Source: UBA2040 sp041674745 (GTDB lineage Bacteria > Bacteroidota > Bacteroidia > Flavobacteriales_D > Crocinitomicaceae). Taken from it: a stretch of 64,000 nucleotides of DNA. Each line of letters opens with the position of its first letter. Positions within the stretch are counted from its first letter, which is position 1. The notes beneath the pieces were generated by a model. It made no database searches. It saw only the letters and a list, made by a program, of their open reading frames with translations, and was not told the origin of the DNA. Both the position numbers and the translations under genes were made by a program. Positions 7,098 to 15,604 of the stretch are shown one piece after another. Location: the NCBI GenBank assembly GCA_041674745.1, contig JBAYVD010000004.1, positions 178,943 to 242,942 of the forward strand, read 5' to 3'.

Positions 7098-7884
7098 CCT
7101 CCTCTTTCTTCTGCTTCTGGCATCCGCTTGCAAAAAGAAAGCGGATTTGCCCATTTGGGTATTGGGTCATGCGGGAATGGGACTGGAATTTTCTGGAAGC
7201 GTCCACCACGCCAATTCAAAGGAGGCAATGACGTTGGCGTTGGAAACTCCCAATTTGGATGGAGTAGAAATGGATGTGCGAATGGCTTCGGATGGAACTC
7301 TTTGGTTGAGTCACGATGAAATTTTGGACGATGAAACCAAAAGTTCGGGCTGTGTGGCGAACCAAACAGAATTTGATTTGCAGGCTGTTTTCTATAAAAC
7401 GCTTAAAAATGAGCCATTGGCTAAATTGGAAAATGTGAATGTTTTTGAGAAAACAAATCGTTTTTTATTGCTAGACATTAAGCACACCAATTTTTGTGAA
7501 AATGCGGTTCAAGACGTAAACCAGTTTCTCACTTCACTTGAAAATTGGAGTGCCACCATTGACAATGCAACATCAAAATCCAAAATGATTTTAAGCAATC
7601 CTGCCTGGATTGCACCCTTTCTTCAAAAAGGTTGGTCTGTTTTGTTTTCATGCGATGATCAAGAAGAAATTCAACAAGTATTGATTGATTATCCTCAACT
7701 CACCGGATTCGTAATCAAAAACAGTGCGTGTACAAAAAATCAAGTGACAGCCTTGAAAAGTGCAGGAAAAGAAATATATTTATACGAAGTTCGTTCACCC
7801 AAAGCATTGAAAGAAGTGCGTGAAAAAGCACCGAATGGTGTCATGAGCGACGATGTTCAAGGAGCAATAGTAGAATTTAAATAA
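7087..7884 (+). CDS. glycerophosphodiester phosphodiesterase-like lipoprotein
   Basis: A 265-residue lipoprotein: 'YSLLFLLLLASAC' is a type II signal peptide with the lipobox Cys followed by three lysines. The mature part has the GDPD TIM-barrel start: 'GHAGMG', then 'DGVEMDVRMASDGTLWLSHD', matching the family's ExD...DG...HD signature. Canonical GDPDs have His-Arg and a PENT glutamate near the N-terminus; here these are His-Ala and 'HHANSKEA'. So either this is a divergent subfamily or activity is changed. The frame extends upstream to 7006 but the lipoprotein signal fixes the start at 7087. The stop overlaps the SUI1 start by one base. Confidence 0.75.
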   Translation: MKYSLLFLLLLASACKKKADLPIWVLGHAGMGLEFSGSVHHANSKEAMTLALETPNLDGVEMDVRMASDGTLWLSHDEILDDETKSSGCVANQTEFDLQAVFYKTLKNEPLAKLENVNVFEKTNRFLLLDIKHTNFCENAVQDVNQFLTSLENWSATIDNATSKSKMILSNPAWIAPFLQKGWSVLFSCDDQEEIQQVLIDYPQLTGFVIKNSACTKNQVTALKSAGKEIYLYEVRSPKALKEVREKAPNGVMSDDVQGAIVEFK

Positions 7885-8228
7885 TGGCTAAAAAACAAAA
7901 AAATAGCGGAAACATGGTTTATTCAACAAATCCAAACTTCTCTTTTGAAGAAGAATTGGACGATGCCGTTGAGTCAGTTTCCAATGACAAACAAAAACTC
8001 TATGTTTCGATTGATCGGAAAAACAGAGGCGGAAAAGATGTAACGCTGGTGGAAGGTTTTATTGGATCAGATGAAGATTTGAAGGACTTAGGGAAAACCT
8101 TGAAAACAAAATGTGGCGTTGGAGGTTCTGCCAAGGATGGTGAAATTATTGTTCAAGGAAATTTTAGAGACAAGGTGATGGCTGAGCTAACGAAAATGGG
8201 TTTTAAGGTAGTCCGGAAAGGAGGCTGA
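7884..8228 (+). CDS. SUI1/eIF1-family translation factor, YciH-like
   Basis: A 114-residue protein. The SUI1 core occupies the C-terminal two thirds: 'YVSIDRKNRGGKDVTLVEGF', 'LKTKCGVGGSAKDGEIIVQG' and 'VMAELTKMGFKVVRKGG'. The 'CGVGGSAKDGEI.(I/V)QG' stretch is the family hallmark. Bacterial YciH binds the small ribosomal subunit and is thought to modulate initiation. The ATG shares a base with the TAA of the upstream lipoprotein gene (TAATG). Confidence 0.9.
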   Translation: MAKKQKNSGNMVYSTNPNFSFEEELDDAVESVSNDKQKLYVSIDRKNRGGKDVTLVEGFIGSDEDLKDLGKTLKTKCGVGGSAKDGEIIVQGNFRDKVMAELTKMGFKVVRKGG

Positions 8229-8238
8229 TTTTTTAAAT

Positions 8239-8305
8239 AAAAAAACCTGATTCTCTGAAATTTCTAGGGGCGAACTATGAAACAAACTATCTTGAGAACC
8301 AGGCT
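8239..8305 (-). ncRNA. candidate structured small RNA with U-tract terminus (minus strand)
   Basis: Read on the minus strand, an outer stem pairs bases 8303-8294 with 8255-8246: nine Watson-Crick pairs plus one G-U. The same fold on the plus strand has an A-C mismatch instead, so the minus strand pairs better. Inside it a second stem pairs UUUC/UAG with CUA/GAAA around a UUCGCCC loop with one bulged A. The outer stem is followed directly by seven U (8245-8239). A near-consensus box (TAGTTTTTG, one base too long) at 8318-8310 would start the transcript at about the foot of the stem. The neighbouring genes are both on the plus strand, so this is not a terminator for either. Function unknown. 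Confidence 0.4.
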
Positions 8306-8499
8306 TTACCAAAAACTAACGATAAACAAAAAAACTAAAACTATGAATTGTTTTCTGATTCTAAAATACACTGTTTTTGCATCGACTTTTTGAATAAAAT
8401 GTAAAACGTCACGAGCGTTGAGTAAAGTGTAGAAAATGGAGGATGAAAATTTTTTATAAACTTGGTCCAAACAAGTACTTTCAATTTAAGATAAACGGC

Positions 8500-8507
8500 T
8501 ATCTTTG
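8500..8507 (+). promoter_or_regulatory. -7 box TATCTTTG for pyrR
   Basis: A perfect TAnnTTTG box only 5 bases before the pyrR ATG at 8513, implying a nearly leaderless mRNA. No TTG at -33 spacing. The short leader leaves no room for a PyrR-binding attenuator. Confidence 0.5.
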
Positions 8508-8512
8508 TCTCA

Positions 8513-9064
8513 ATGGAAAATCAAGTCATTCTCAATTCCAAACAATTTGAATTGACAATCAATAGGCTCTGTCACCAGTTGATAGAGACCCATGGTGATT
8601 TTTCTTCCACAATTCTTATTGGATTACAACCGCGCGGCATTCATGTTGTTACTCGCTTAAAAGAGCAATTGGAAAGTATCCTGAAAAAAGAAATTGTTTG
8701 CGGTAACCTGGACATTACTTTTTACCGCGATGATTTCAGAAGACGAGAACGACCGATCATTCCTAGTACCACCAACATCAATTTTTCAATAGAGAACAAG
8801 AACATTGTATTGATTGACGATGTATTGTTTACGGGTCGTACCATTCGTTCTGGTTTGGATGCTTTATTGGCATACGGACGACCGAATCGCGTTGAATTGT
8901 TAACCATGATTGATCGTCGTTTTAGACGTCATTTGCCCATTCAAGCAGATTACGTCGGAAAAACAGTTGATTCCTTGGTTTCCGAGCGTGTTGCCGTAGA
9001 GTGGAAGGAAATTGAAGGAGAAGACAGAGTATTACTTTTATACAGCAAAGAAGTAAATGGATAA
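8513..9064 (+). CDS. pyrR: PyrR, pyrimidine operon regulator / uracil phosphoribosyltransferase
   Basis: A 183-residue phosphoribosyltransferase-fold protein. It has the PRPP loop 'IVLIDDVLFTGRTIRSGLDA' near residues 97-116, 'GLQPRGIHVVTRL' near 38-50 and the family segment 'LLTMIDRRFRRHLPIQADYVG' (in two parts). PyrR has weak uracil phosphoribosyltransferase activity and in Firmicutes regulates pyr genes by binding mRNA. It directly precedes and overlaps pyrB by 8 bases, the usual pyrR-pyrB order. No attenuator is visible in its leader, so how it regulates here is unclear. Confidence 0.93.
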   Translation: MENQVILNSKQFELTINRLCHQLIETHGDFSSTILIGLQPRGIHVVTRLKEQLESILKKEIVCGNLDITFYRDDFRRRERPIIPSTTNINFSIENKNIVLIDDVLFTGRTIRSGLDALLAYGRPNRVELLTMIDRRFRRHLPIQADYVGKTVDSLVSERVAVEWKEIEGEDRVLLLYSKEVNG

Positions 9065-9989
9065 TTTGAGCGTAGAACACTTAATCGGTATTCGTGATTT
9101 AACGAAATCTGATATTGAATTGATATTTGCAACGGCAGATAACTTCAAACAAGTCATCAATCGCCCGATAAAAAAAGTTCCTTCCCTGCGAGATCTAACG
9201 ATTGCCAATTTGTTTTTTGAAAATTCAACCCGAACGAGACTTTCCTTCGAATTGGCAGAAAAAAGATTGTCAGCAGATGTTGTTAATTTTAGTGCTTCTG
9301 GCAGTTCCGTGAGCAAAGGTGAAACACTCGTAGATACGGTGAATAACATACTTTCCATGAAAGTGGACATGGTGGTGATGCGCCATCCCAATCCCGGTGC
9401 CGCTAAATTTCTTTCGGATAGAATATCAGCCAAAGTAGTAAATGCAGGTGACGGAACGCATGAACATCCGACGCAAGCCTTATTGGATGCGTTTACCATT
9501 CGAGAGAAATTGGGTTCTGTGGAAGGGAAGAAAATTGTCATTGTTGGTGATATCTTGCATTCACGTGTAGCTTTATCGAATATTCTTTGTTTGCAAAAAC
9601 TGGGGGCGGAAGTGATGGTTTGCGGACCGACTACTTTGATCCCAAAACACATTGATAAATTGGGTGTGAAAGTTTCACACAACTTGCGTCACGCTTTGGA
9701 ATGGTGTGATGTAGCCAACATGCTTCGTATTCAATTGGAGCGGCAAGACATTAAGTATTTCCCAAGTTTACGCGAGTATTCCATGCTCTTTGGATTGAAC
9801 AAAGAACTATTGGATTCTCTTTCGAAAGAAATTGTTGTCATGCACCCGGGTCCAATCAATCGTGGTGTTGAAATTACGAGTGATGTTGCAGATTCTAAGC
9901 AATCCTTGATCTTGCAACAAGTGGAAAATGGCGTTGCAATTCGCATGGCAGTGATTTATTTATTAGCTGCAAAAATTGAGCGACAATAA
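9057..9989 (+). CDS. pyrB: aspartate carbamoyltransferase catalytic chain
   Basis: A 310-residue enzyme that condenses carbamoyl phosphate with aspartate in UMP synthesis. The carbamoyl-phosphate motif 'FFENSTRTRLSFE' lies near residues 50-62, 'GDGTHEHPTQALLD' near 130-143, and 'VVMHPGPINRGVEI' toward the C-terminus. Length is typical of the catalytic chain. No pyrI regulatory chain is adjacent. It overlaps pyrR by 8 bases and forms a pyrRB pair. Confidence 0.96.
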   Translation: MDNLSVEHLIGIRDLTKSDIELIFATADNFKQVINRPIKKVPSLRDLTIANLFFENSTRTRLSFELAEKRLSADVVNFSASGSSVSKGETLVDTVNNILSMKVDMVVMRHPNPGAAKFLSDRISAKVVNAGDGTHEHPTQALLDAFTIREKLGSVEGKKIVIVGDILHSRVALSNILCLQKLGAEVMVCGPTTLIPKHIDKLGVKVSHNLRHALEWCDVANMLRIQLERQDIKYFPSLREYSMLFGLNKELLDSLSKEIVVMHPGPINRGVEITSDVADSKQSLILQQVENGVAIRMAVIYLLAAKIERQ

Positions 9990-10005
9990 AATTTTGTTAT
10001 TTTTG
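9976..10005 (+). promoter_or_regulatory. promoter TTG-N19-TATTTTTG for STAS-rnz
   Basis: TTG at 9976-9978 and TATTTTTG at 9998-10005 with a 19-base spacer, a full match to the Bacteroidota primary sigma consensus. The -33 TTG lies inside the end of pyrB. Start codon of the STAS gene is at 10025. Confidence 0.75.
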
Positions 10006-10024
10006 GTATCAAACCTGAATTAAA

Positions 10025-10366
10025 ATGAACTTCGAAACCAATATAGATCAATACGGCGCAACGGTTACTTCAAATGTAGAACGATTAAATGCCCAAAATG
10101 CATCTGAGCTCAAAGCTGAGCTGGTTTTATTGAACAACAAAGGCATCAACAAAATCATTGTGGACATGACGGCAACAAAATATTGCGATTCGTCAGGGTT
10201 GAGTTCTTTGTTAATGGGGAATCGCTTGTGCAAAGACACCAATGGCCGCTTCGTTCTTTGTGGAATGCAAGACAATGTCATGAAAATGGTGAAAATTGCC
10301 CAATTGGATAAAGTGCTTTTGTTTGAAGAAAATCATACAGAGGCGGTTGCGGCACTTCAAAAGTGA
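10025..10366 (+). CDS. STAS-domain anti-sigma-factor-antagonist-like protein
   Basis: A 113-residue single STAS domain. 'KIIVDMTATKYCDSSGLSSLL' (split; residues 43-63) is the SpoIIAA-type core, where Ser56 or Ser57 after Asp55 would be the phosphorylation site. Such proteins act in partner-switching with a GHKL kinase; the SiaB-like protein at 5213 is a candidate partner but they are not adjacent. The gene has its own consensus promoter and its TGA overlaps the GTG start of rnz by four bases, tying it to RNase Z expression. Confidence 0.85.
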   Translation: MNFETNIDQYGATVTSNVERLNAQNASELKAELVLLNNKGINKIIVDMTATKYCDSSGLSSLLMGNRLCKDTNGRFVLCGMQDNVMKMVKIAQLDKVLLFEENHTEAVAALQK

Positions 10367-11274
10367 GTTTCTACGTTCAATTTTTAGGTACCGGAAGCGC
10401 ACTGCCAACGGTGAATCATCATCCAACTTCCCAGTACATTTTTTGTCAGAATCGACATTTTTTGATCGATTGTGGTGAGGGAACCCAAATACAATTGCGC
10501 AAACGCAGTGTCAAGATTCAAAAATTAGACGCTATTTTCATTTCCCATTTGCACGGAGATCATTATTTTGGCTTAGTAGGTTTGCTGAGTTCCATGCATT
10601 TGCTCGGCCGAGAAAAATCCATTGACATTTATGGGCCACCACCTTTGGAACAACTGGTGCGTATGCAAATTGAATTAGGTGGCGCTTCATTAGATTATAC
10701 CATTCATTTTCATGTGATCGAAGATGCTTTTGAAGGATTGCTCTTTGAAGACAAAGTAATTGAAATCAAAACATTCAAATTAAAACACAAAATACCCACC
10801 CACGGTTTTACTTTCCGAGAAAAGGAAAAACCACGAAGTTTGTTAGCAGAAAAATTCAAAGCCAGTGGATTGAGTCTGACGCAGATTCCCGATTTAAAAG
10901 CAGGGAAAGATGTGATAGATGAAAATGGAAATGTCCATTCATTTAAGTTGTATACTACTAAGCCGAAACGTTCCGGCTCGTATGCATTTTGTTCGGATAC
11001 GGCCTACAACGAATCCATGTTGCCTTTCCTGGAAAACATTGATGTTTTGTACCACGAAGCAACCTTTTCGAAAAAAGACGAAGACAGAGCGAAAGCCACT
11101 AAACACAGTACGGCAGAAAATGCGGCTCAAATAGCCAAATTAGCCAAAGTCACAAAATTGTACTTCGGACACCTTAGTGCGCGTTACAATGACGCGGAAG
11201 TGCATCTAGCGGAAGCTAAAAATATTTTTGAAAATTCCTTCGAGGCCATTGAAGGGGATGTGGTGAAACTCTAG
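10363..11274 (+). CDS. rnz: ribonuclease Z
   Basis: A 303-residue metallo-beta-lactamase-fold tRNA 3'-end endonuclease. It shows 'FLGTGSALPT' at the N-terminus, 'HFLIDCGEGTQ', the metal motif 'SHLHGDHYFGLVGLL' near residues 61-75, 'CSDTAYNE' and the terminal 'HST...FGHLSARY' motif. These are the RNase Z long-motif set. It starts with GTG overlapping the STAS stop, so translation is likely coupled. It converges with ftsK only 14 bases later and no hairpin terminator is evident between them. Confidence 0.95.
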   Translation: MSFYVQFLGTGSALPTVNHHPTSQYIFCQNRHFLIDCGEGTQIQLRKRSVKIQKLDAIFISHLHGDHYFGLVGLLSSMHLLGREKSIDIYGPPPLEQLVRMQIELGGASLDYTIHFHVIEDAFEGLLFEDKVIEIKTFKLKHKIPTHGFTFREKEKPRSLLAEKFKASGLSLTQIPDLKAGKDVIDENGNVHSFKLYTTKPKRSGSYAFCSDTAYNESMLPFLENIDVLYHEATFSKKDEDRAKATKHSTAENAAQIAKLAKVTKLYFGHLSARYNDAEVHLAEAKNIFENSFEAIEGDVVKL

Positions 11275-11288
11275 GTTTCTCTTTCCTC

Positions 11289-13781
11289 TTAAACAATGCC
11301 TTTTGTTGCCAGATATTGGTCTAGGGTGGTGATTTCTGCATATAGCACGTCACGCGCTTTACTTCCTTGGAAAGTCCCAATGATTCCATGTGCTTCCAAT
11401 TGATCGACAATTCTACCTGCACGGTTGTAGCCCAATTTCAATTTTCGTTGCAACAAACTGGCAGATCCTTGTTGATGAAGCACGACAATTCGAGCTGCAT
11501 CCGCAAACATTGGATCAATTTCGTCCAAATCGACATCCACAGATTCTCCACCTTCTGGCACGTATTCAGGTAATAACATGGCTTCCGGATAAGCGCGTTG
11601 TTCGCCAATAAATTGACAAACGGCTTCAACTTCTGGTGTATCCACAAAACCACATTGCAAACGAATTACATCGGCGCCGGTAGAAACCAACATATCTCCT
11701 CGACCAATCAATTGATCCGCCCCGGACGAATCCAAGATGGTTCTAGAATCTATTTTAGACAATACCCGAAAGGCAATACGAGCGGGGAAATTGGCTTTGA
11801 TCATCCCAGTGATTACGTTTACGGATGGTCTTTGGGTCGCAACAATTAAGTGGATTCCGACTGCACGCGCCAACTGGGCGATACGAGCGATAGGGTGTTC
11901 TACTTCTTTACCTGCTGTCATGATCAAATCGGCAAACTCATCAATCAAAACGACGATATACGGCAAATAATGGTGACCTTTTTCCGGATTCAATCGACGA
12001 GCAATAAACTTGGCATTGTATTCTTTGATGGTGCGCGCGGAAGCGATTTTCAGTAAATCATATCGGTTGTCCATTTCGATACACAAGGAGTTCAAGGTGT
12101 TCACCACCTTCGATGTGTCGGTAATAATGGCATCCTCTTCTCCAGGAAGTTTGGCTAAAAAGTGACGTTCTATTTTGTTGAACAAGGTTAACTCCACTTT
12201 TTTCGGGTCAATCAACACGAATTTTACTTGTGCGGGATGTTTTTTGTACAAAATGGAAATCAAAATGGCATTCAAACCAACCGATTTCCCTTGTCCCGTT
12301 GCTCCGGCAACCAACAAGTGAGGCAATTTTGTTAAATCAAAGGTGTAGGTTTCGTTCGTAATGGTTTTTCCCATCACCACCGGCAATTCCATGTCGGAGT
12401 TTTGGAATTTTTCTGAGGCAATCAACGATCGCATGCTGACCATTTCTGGATTGGAATTGGGAACCTCTATACCGATGGTTCCTTTTCCTGGAATCGGCGC
12501 AATGATTCGAATACCCAGTGCACTTAGACTCAAGGCGATATCATCTTCTAAGTTTTTAATCTTCGAAATACGAACGCCTGGGGCAGGAATAATTTCATAC
12601 AAAGTAACGGTTGGTCCAACGGTCGCTTTGATTTTGGCGATGTCAATTTTGTAATGGGATAGCGTTTCAACAATTTTATTTTTGTTGTCTTCCAATTCTT
12701 TCTTATTGACGGAAATCCCATTGCTACCAAATTCTTTGAGCAATTCTATAGGAGGAAGGACGTAGCTGGACAAGTCTAGTTTAGGATCGTAATCGCCAAA
12801 TTCGCGCTGCAAATCATTGATTTCAGCATCGCTCAATTCATCGTCGGCGTCGTGAACTTCAACGGCTAATTTTTCAGTTGCAGGAACCACTGTCGATTCC
12901 TTCGCGATGGCAATTTCAAAATCATCGTCGTATTCTTCTTCGTCTTCTTCCGCGATTGTATCCTCTTCATCTTCGTCAAAAGAAATCGCATCTGATTTTT
13001 TGTCTTTTTCAACTTGTTCATCGCGAATGGTATTGATCACATTCAAATCTGTCAGAGGAACTGAATTTTTCGTATCGACTGCATCTTCGTCCTCTTCACC
13101 TTTCCCCCAGAATGCCCATCGATTCCAGATGGCTTTAAAATCAGGGTTAAAAAGTAAGGTGACAATGGCATAAAGAGTCACGATTATAAAAAGTAACGTA
13201 CCGAATTTACCAACAGACAAACTCAGCCATTCATTGACAAAATAACCAAATGAACCGCCAAAATAATTAGGAATACTTGAGAAGTAGCCTAAAAAAATGG
13301 AACTCCAAATCATGAAGATACTGGAAACTAAAACCGTTCGTTTCAGGGGTAATAATTTGATGTTTAATAGGTATTTAACTCCGAAAAGGAAAGCTAAAAA
13401 GCTCAAAGCCAAGGAGGAGATCCCGAACCAACGGTAGTACAGTAAATGTGAAATCCATGCGCCAAATTTCCCCAACCAGTTGGTTACAGGAGCTTTGTCT
13501 TCTCCAAATAAAAAGGTGAACAAATTGCGGTTCATCACTTGATCTTGGTCTTCTTTCCAAGTGAAAATGTAGGAAACACATGCGAGCAGGCAATAGATTG
13601 ACAATAAAATCAAAAATGCACCAATCGTATTTCTTGATTTTTTCTTCTGAGTCGGTGTACCTAAATTATTGAGACTTCTTCCTGTTGCTGGTTTTTCCGC
13701 CTTTTTTTTGGGTTGACCTTTTGACTCAGGCTTGTCAGCTTTTTTTATTTTTTCAATAATTATATTGTCTTCTGCCATCAT
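11289..13781 (-). CDS. ftsK: DNA translocase FtsK
   Basis: An 830-residue FtsK/SpoIIIE translocase that pumps chromosomal DNA through the division septum. A basic N-terminus is followed by four membrane segments (about residues 48-72, 108-132, 143-165, 185-210). A strongly acidic linker (about 230-340, with Asp/Glu runs) leads to the motor: Walker A 'GATGQGKSVGLN' near 490, Walker B 'VVLIDEFADLI' near 615. The DNA-reading gamma domain is at about 765-825. A -7-like box TATCTTCG (13803-13796, minus) lies 15 bases upstream. Confidence 0.96.
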   Translation of the reverse strand: MMAEDNIIIEKIKKADKPESKGQPKKKAEKPATGRSLNNLGTPTQKKKSRNTIGAFLILLSIYCLLACVSYIFTWKEDQDQVMNRNLFTFLFGEDKAPVTNWLGKFGAWISHLLYYRWFGISSLALSFLAFLFGVKYLLNIKLLPLKRTVLVSSIFMIWSSIFLGYFSSIPNYFGGSFGYFVNEWLSLSVGKFGTLLFIIVTLYAIVTLLFNPDFKAIWNRWAFWGKGEEDEDAVDTKNSVPLTDLNVINTIRDEQVEKDKKSDAISFDEDEEDTIAEEDEEEYDDDFEIAIAKESTVVPATEKLAVEVHDADDELSDAEINDLQREFGDYDPKLDLSSYVLPPIELLKEFGSNGISVNKKELEDNKNKIVETLSHYKIDIAKIKATVGPTVTLYEIIPAPGVRISKIKNLEDDIALSLSALGIRIIAPIPGKGTIGIEVPNSNPEMVSMRSLIASEKFQNSDMELPVVMGKTITNETYTFDLTKLPHLLVAGATGQGKSVGLNAILISILYKKHPAQVKFVLIDPKKVELTLFNKIERHFLAKLPGEEDAIITDTSKVVNTLNSLCIEMDNRYDLLKIASARTIKEYNAKFIARRLNPEKGHHYLPYIVVLIDEFADLIMTAGKEVEHPIARIAQLARAVGIHLIVATQRPSVNVITGMIKANFPARIAFRVLSKIDSRTILDSSGADQLIGRGDMLVSTGADVIRLQCGFVDTPEVEAVCQFIGEQRAYPEAMLLPEYVPEGGESVDVDLDEIDPMFADAARIVVLHQQGSASLLQRKLKLGYNRAGRIVDQLEAHGIIGTFQGSKARDVLYAEITTLDQYLATKGIV

Positions 13782-13876
13782 CTTGGTATATCCAACGAAG
13801 ATACAAGAGATTTATGCGCAAAAAACAGCGAAATAGGTTGTTATTTGCACAGTTGAGTGTTAGTTTTATTTGAAAT

Positions 13877-14524
13877 TTATTTTTCAATATTTCGCACGTG
13901 CTCCATGAATTCGCTCAAAGTAATGCGTTTGAAATCTGATGGTATACCAAATAGTTCTTTTTCCATTGGTTTTGCTTCGATAGAAAGGAGTGAGTAATGG
14001 ATGATTCCATCCACCGTGCCAATGTAATAGTCCGCTGGTAAACCTTTGATTCCCGGATAAACATCCAGAATATCAGGTCGAATGGATTTAAAATACCAAA
14101 TAGTCCTGGTTTCTTTCAAATCATCTCTATAAATAGTTGCCTTTTTCAAGACAAACCCATTGATTTTTTTTCGTCCCCAAAATTTGTAATGAATTTCAAA
14201 GGCTTCGGATTTAGAAGAGTCTTTGTTTTGATCCGTTTGGATGGCCAATTTGGTTCCCATAAAATTCATCAACAAATACGATTTTTTCAAAACCATGTGT
14301 TTGATACTGACTTGTGGACCCAGAGCATCGTTCATAATTTCCATTCGTGATAAAGTGTCATTGGTATAGACGAACATTTCTCGGTCGTCAATCAATTGCT
14401 GCACATTGGTGTCTATCATGCTAACCTTGAATTTGATTTCGCCAACAAAAGGTTTCTGTGCCAGTCCTGTAAAACCAGTAAATATTAAAACCGAAACAGA
14501 GAGTAAAATATTAAATAATTTCAT
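13877..14524 (-). CDS. secreted DUF4412/GLPGLI-like protein of unknown function
   Basis: A 215-residue exported protein with a signal peptide ending 'FTGLAQ'. The mature start 'PFVGEIKFKVSMID' and the pattern of beta strands with 'TIWYFKSIRPDIL' and 'GLPADYYI' resemble the DUF4412/GLPGLI-type periplasmic beta-sandwich proteins common in Bacteroidota. It lies 95 bases upstream of ftsK in the same direction. It has no catalytic motif I recognise. Confidence 0.6.
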   Translation of the reverse strand: MKLFNILLSVSVLIFTGFTGLAQKPFVGEIKFKVSMIDTNVQQLIDDREMFVYTNDTLSRMEIMNDALGPQVSIKHMVLKKSYLLMNFMGTKLAIQTDQNKDSSKSEAFEIHYKFWGRKKINGFVLKKATIYRDDLKETRTIWYFKSIRPDILDVYPGIKGLPADYYIGTVDGIIHYSLLSIEAKPMEKELFGIPSDFKRITLSEFMEHVRNIEK

Positions 14525-14610
14525 TTGAAATGGTTGCGTTGCTTTTAAAACACGAAATTAACGAAAAGAAGTTGTTTGGTTACATAGGGCAGAGTTTCTT
14601 TGAATATGCC

Positions 14611-14618
14611 TACTTTTG
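14611..14618 (+). promoter_or_regulatory. -7 box TACTTTTG for arginase-argS
   Basis: A perfect TAnnTTTG box 20 bases before the ATG at 14639 and inside the longer open frame that begins at 14600, so it decides the start codon. Confidence 0.6.
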
Positions 14619-14638
14619 CAGGTAAAAAAACAAAGGGC

Positions 14639-15592
14639 ATGAGTAAAAAGGTACAAATACTATTGAATACATCTGAAATAACGGCTGGTACTCGAGGGGC
14701 TTCCCTTGGACCACAAGCAGTCATGACAGCGGCACGCGATAAAAATGATACTTTTTTTAGTGAATTCCCCCCCGTTCTCTTAAAGGATGAAAACCATTTG
14801 TTGGATGTTCCAGCAAAATTCCCTTTTGCGAAGCGCATAGAAGGGTTGGATTTGATTTTCAACCATGTTATGTCGGAAATGAAAAACATTTACGCCAAGA
14901 AAGAAACTCCCGTGCTAATTTCTTCGGACCATGGTTCTGCCGCGGCAACTATAGCGGGTATCAAAGAACAATTTCCAACAGAGCGTTTGGGGGTTGTTTG
15001 GATCGATGCACATGGAGATTTACACACACCCTATACAACGCCTTCTGGAAATATGCATGGAATGCCGTTGGCCATTGCGTTAAATGAAGACAATTTGAAA
15101 TACAAAATCAACGATGTCTCCCCACAAGCCAAAGAAATTTGGGAGCGCTTGCAACGTAAAGGAGGAAATGGAGCAAAAATTTCCCCAAAAGATTTGTTTT
15201 TTATCGGTGTTCGTGATACGGAAGAACAAGAAGAACATTTGATGCAAGAAATGGGTATTCGTAATTACACAGTGGCCGAATTGAGGGATAGGAAATGGCC
15301 GTCTTTGGCGGAGGAGTTTCAAAAATGGATTGATCAAATCGATATTTTGTACATTTCATTTGATGTGGATTCCATGGATCCAGATTTAACATCCTATGGA
15401 ACTGGAACTCCAGTAAAAGATGGCATTTCTCCCGAGGAAGCCAACGATATGTTGACCTTTTTCGCAAAACAAGAAAAATTGTGTTGTTTGGAATTTGTGG
15501 AAGTAAATCCCTGTCTGGACGATAAGAAAAACAAAATGGCGGAAGTCACCTTTGATTTGGTGAAAAAGGCCGTAAATACCATGACGAAATAG
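14639..15592 (+). CDS. arginase-family ureohydrolase, probably arginase
   Basis: A 317-residue manganese enzyme. Metal-binding motifs are 'SSDHGSAAAT', 'VWIDAHGDLHTPYTTPSGNM' and 'YISFDVDSMDPDLT'. The 'PSGNMHGMPLA' segment is typical of true arginases rather than agmatinases, so arginine to ornithine plus urea is the likely reaction. The frame opens at 14600, but the promoter box at 14611 shows that translation begins at the ATG at 14639. It lies 12 bases before argS, so two arginine-consuming enzymes share a transcript. Confidence 0.85.
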   Translation: MSKKVQILLNTSEITAGTRGASLGPQAVMTAARDKNDTFFSEFPPVLLKDENHLLDVPAKFPFAKRIEGLDLIFNHVMSEMKNIYAKKETPVLISSDHGSAAATIAGIKEQFPTERLGVVWIDAHGDLHTPYTTPSGNMHGMPLAIALNEDNLKYKINDVSPQAKEIWERLQRKGGNGAKISPKDLFFIGVRDTEEQEEHLMQEMGIRNYTVAELRDRKWPSLAEEFQKWIDQIDILYISFDVDSMDPDLTSYGTGTPVKDGISPEEANDMLTFFAKQEKLCCLEFVEVNPCLDDKKNKMAEVTFDLVKKAVNTMTK

Positions 15593-15604
15593 TCAAAATT
15601 TAAA

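Noticed and set aside
8246..8303. PyrR-binding attenuator for the pyr operon
   Set aside because: The hairpin is about 200 bases upstream of pyrR, a perfect -7 box lies directly before pyrR, and the conserved PyrR-loop sequence is not seen.
8343..8393. 16-codon ATG frame after an A-rich leader
   Set aside because: A leader like those of Bacteroidota genes precedes it, but the peptide is too short and shows no pattern; kept only as an alternative reading of the 8239-8318 element.
9038..9682. 214-codon minus-strand ORF
   Set aside because: Lies fully antisense to pyrB, whose frame carries all catalytic motifs; a coding shadow.
12907..13173. Plus-strand ORF with a poly-serine run
   Set aside because: It is the antisense of the acidic Asp/Glu linker of FtsK; GAA/GAT/GAC codons read backwards give Ser-rich frames.
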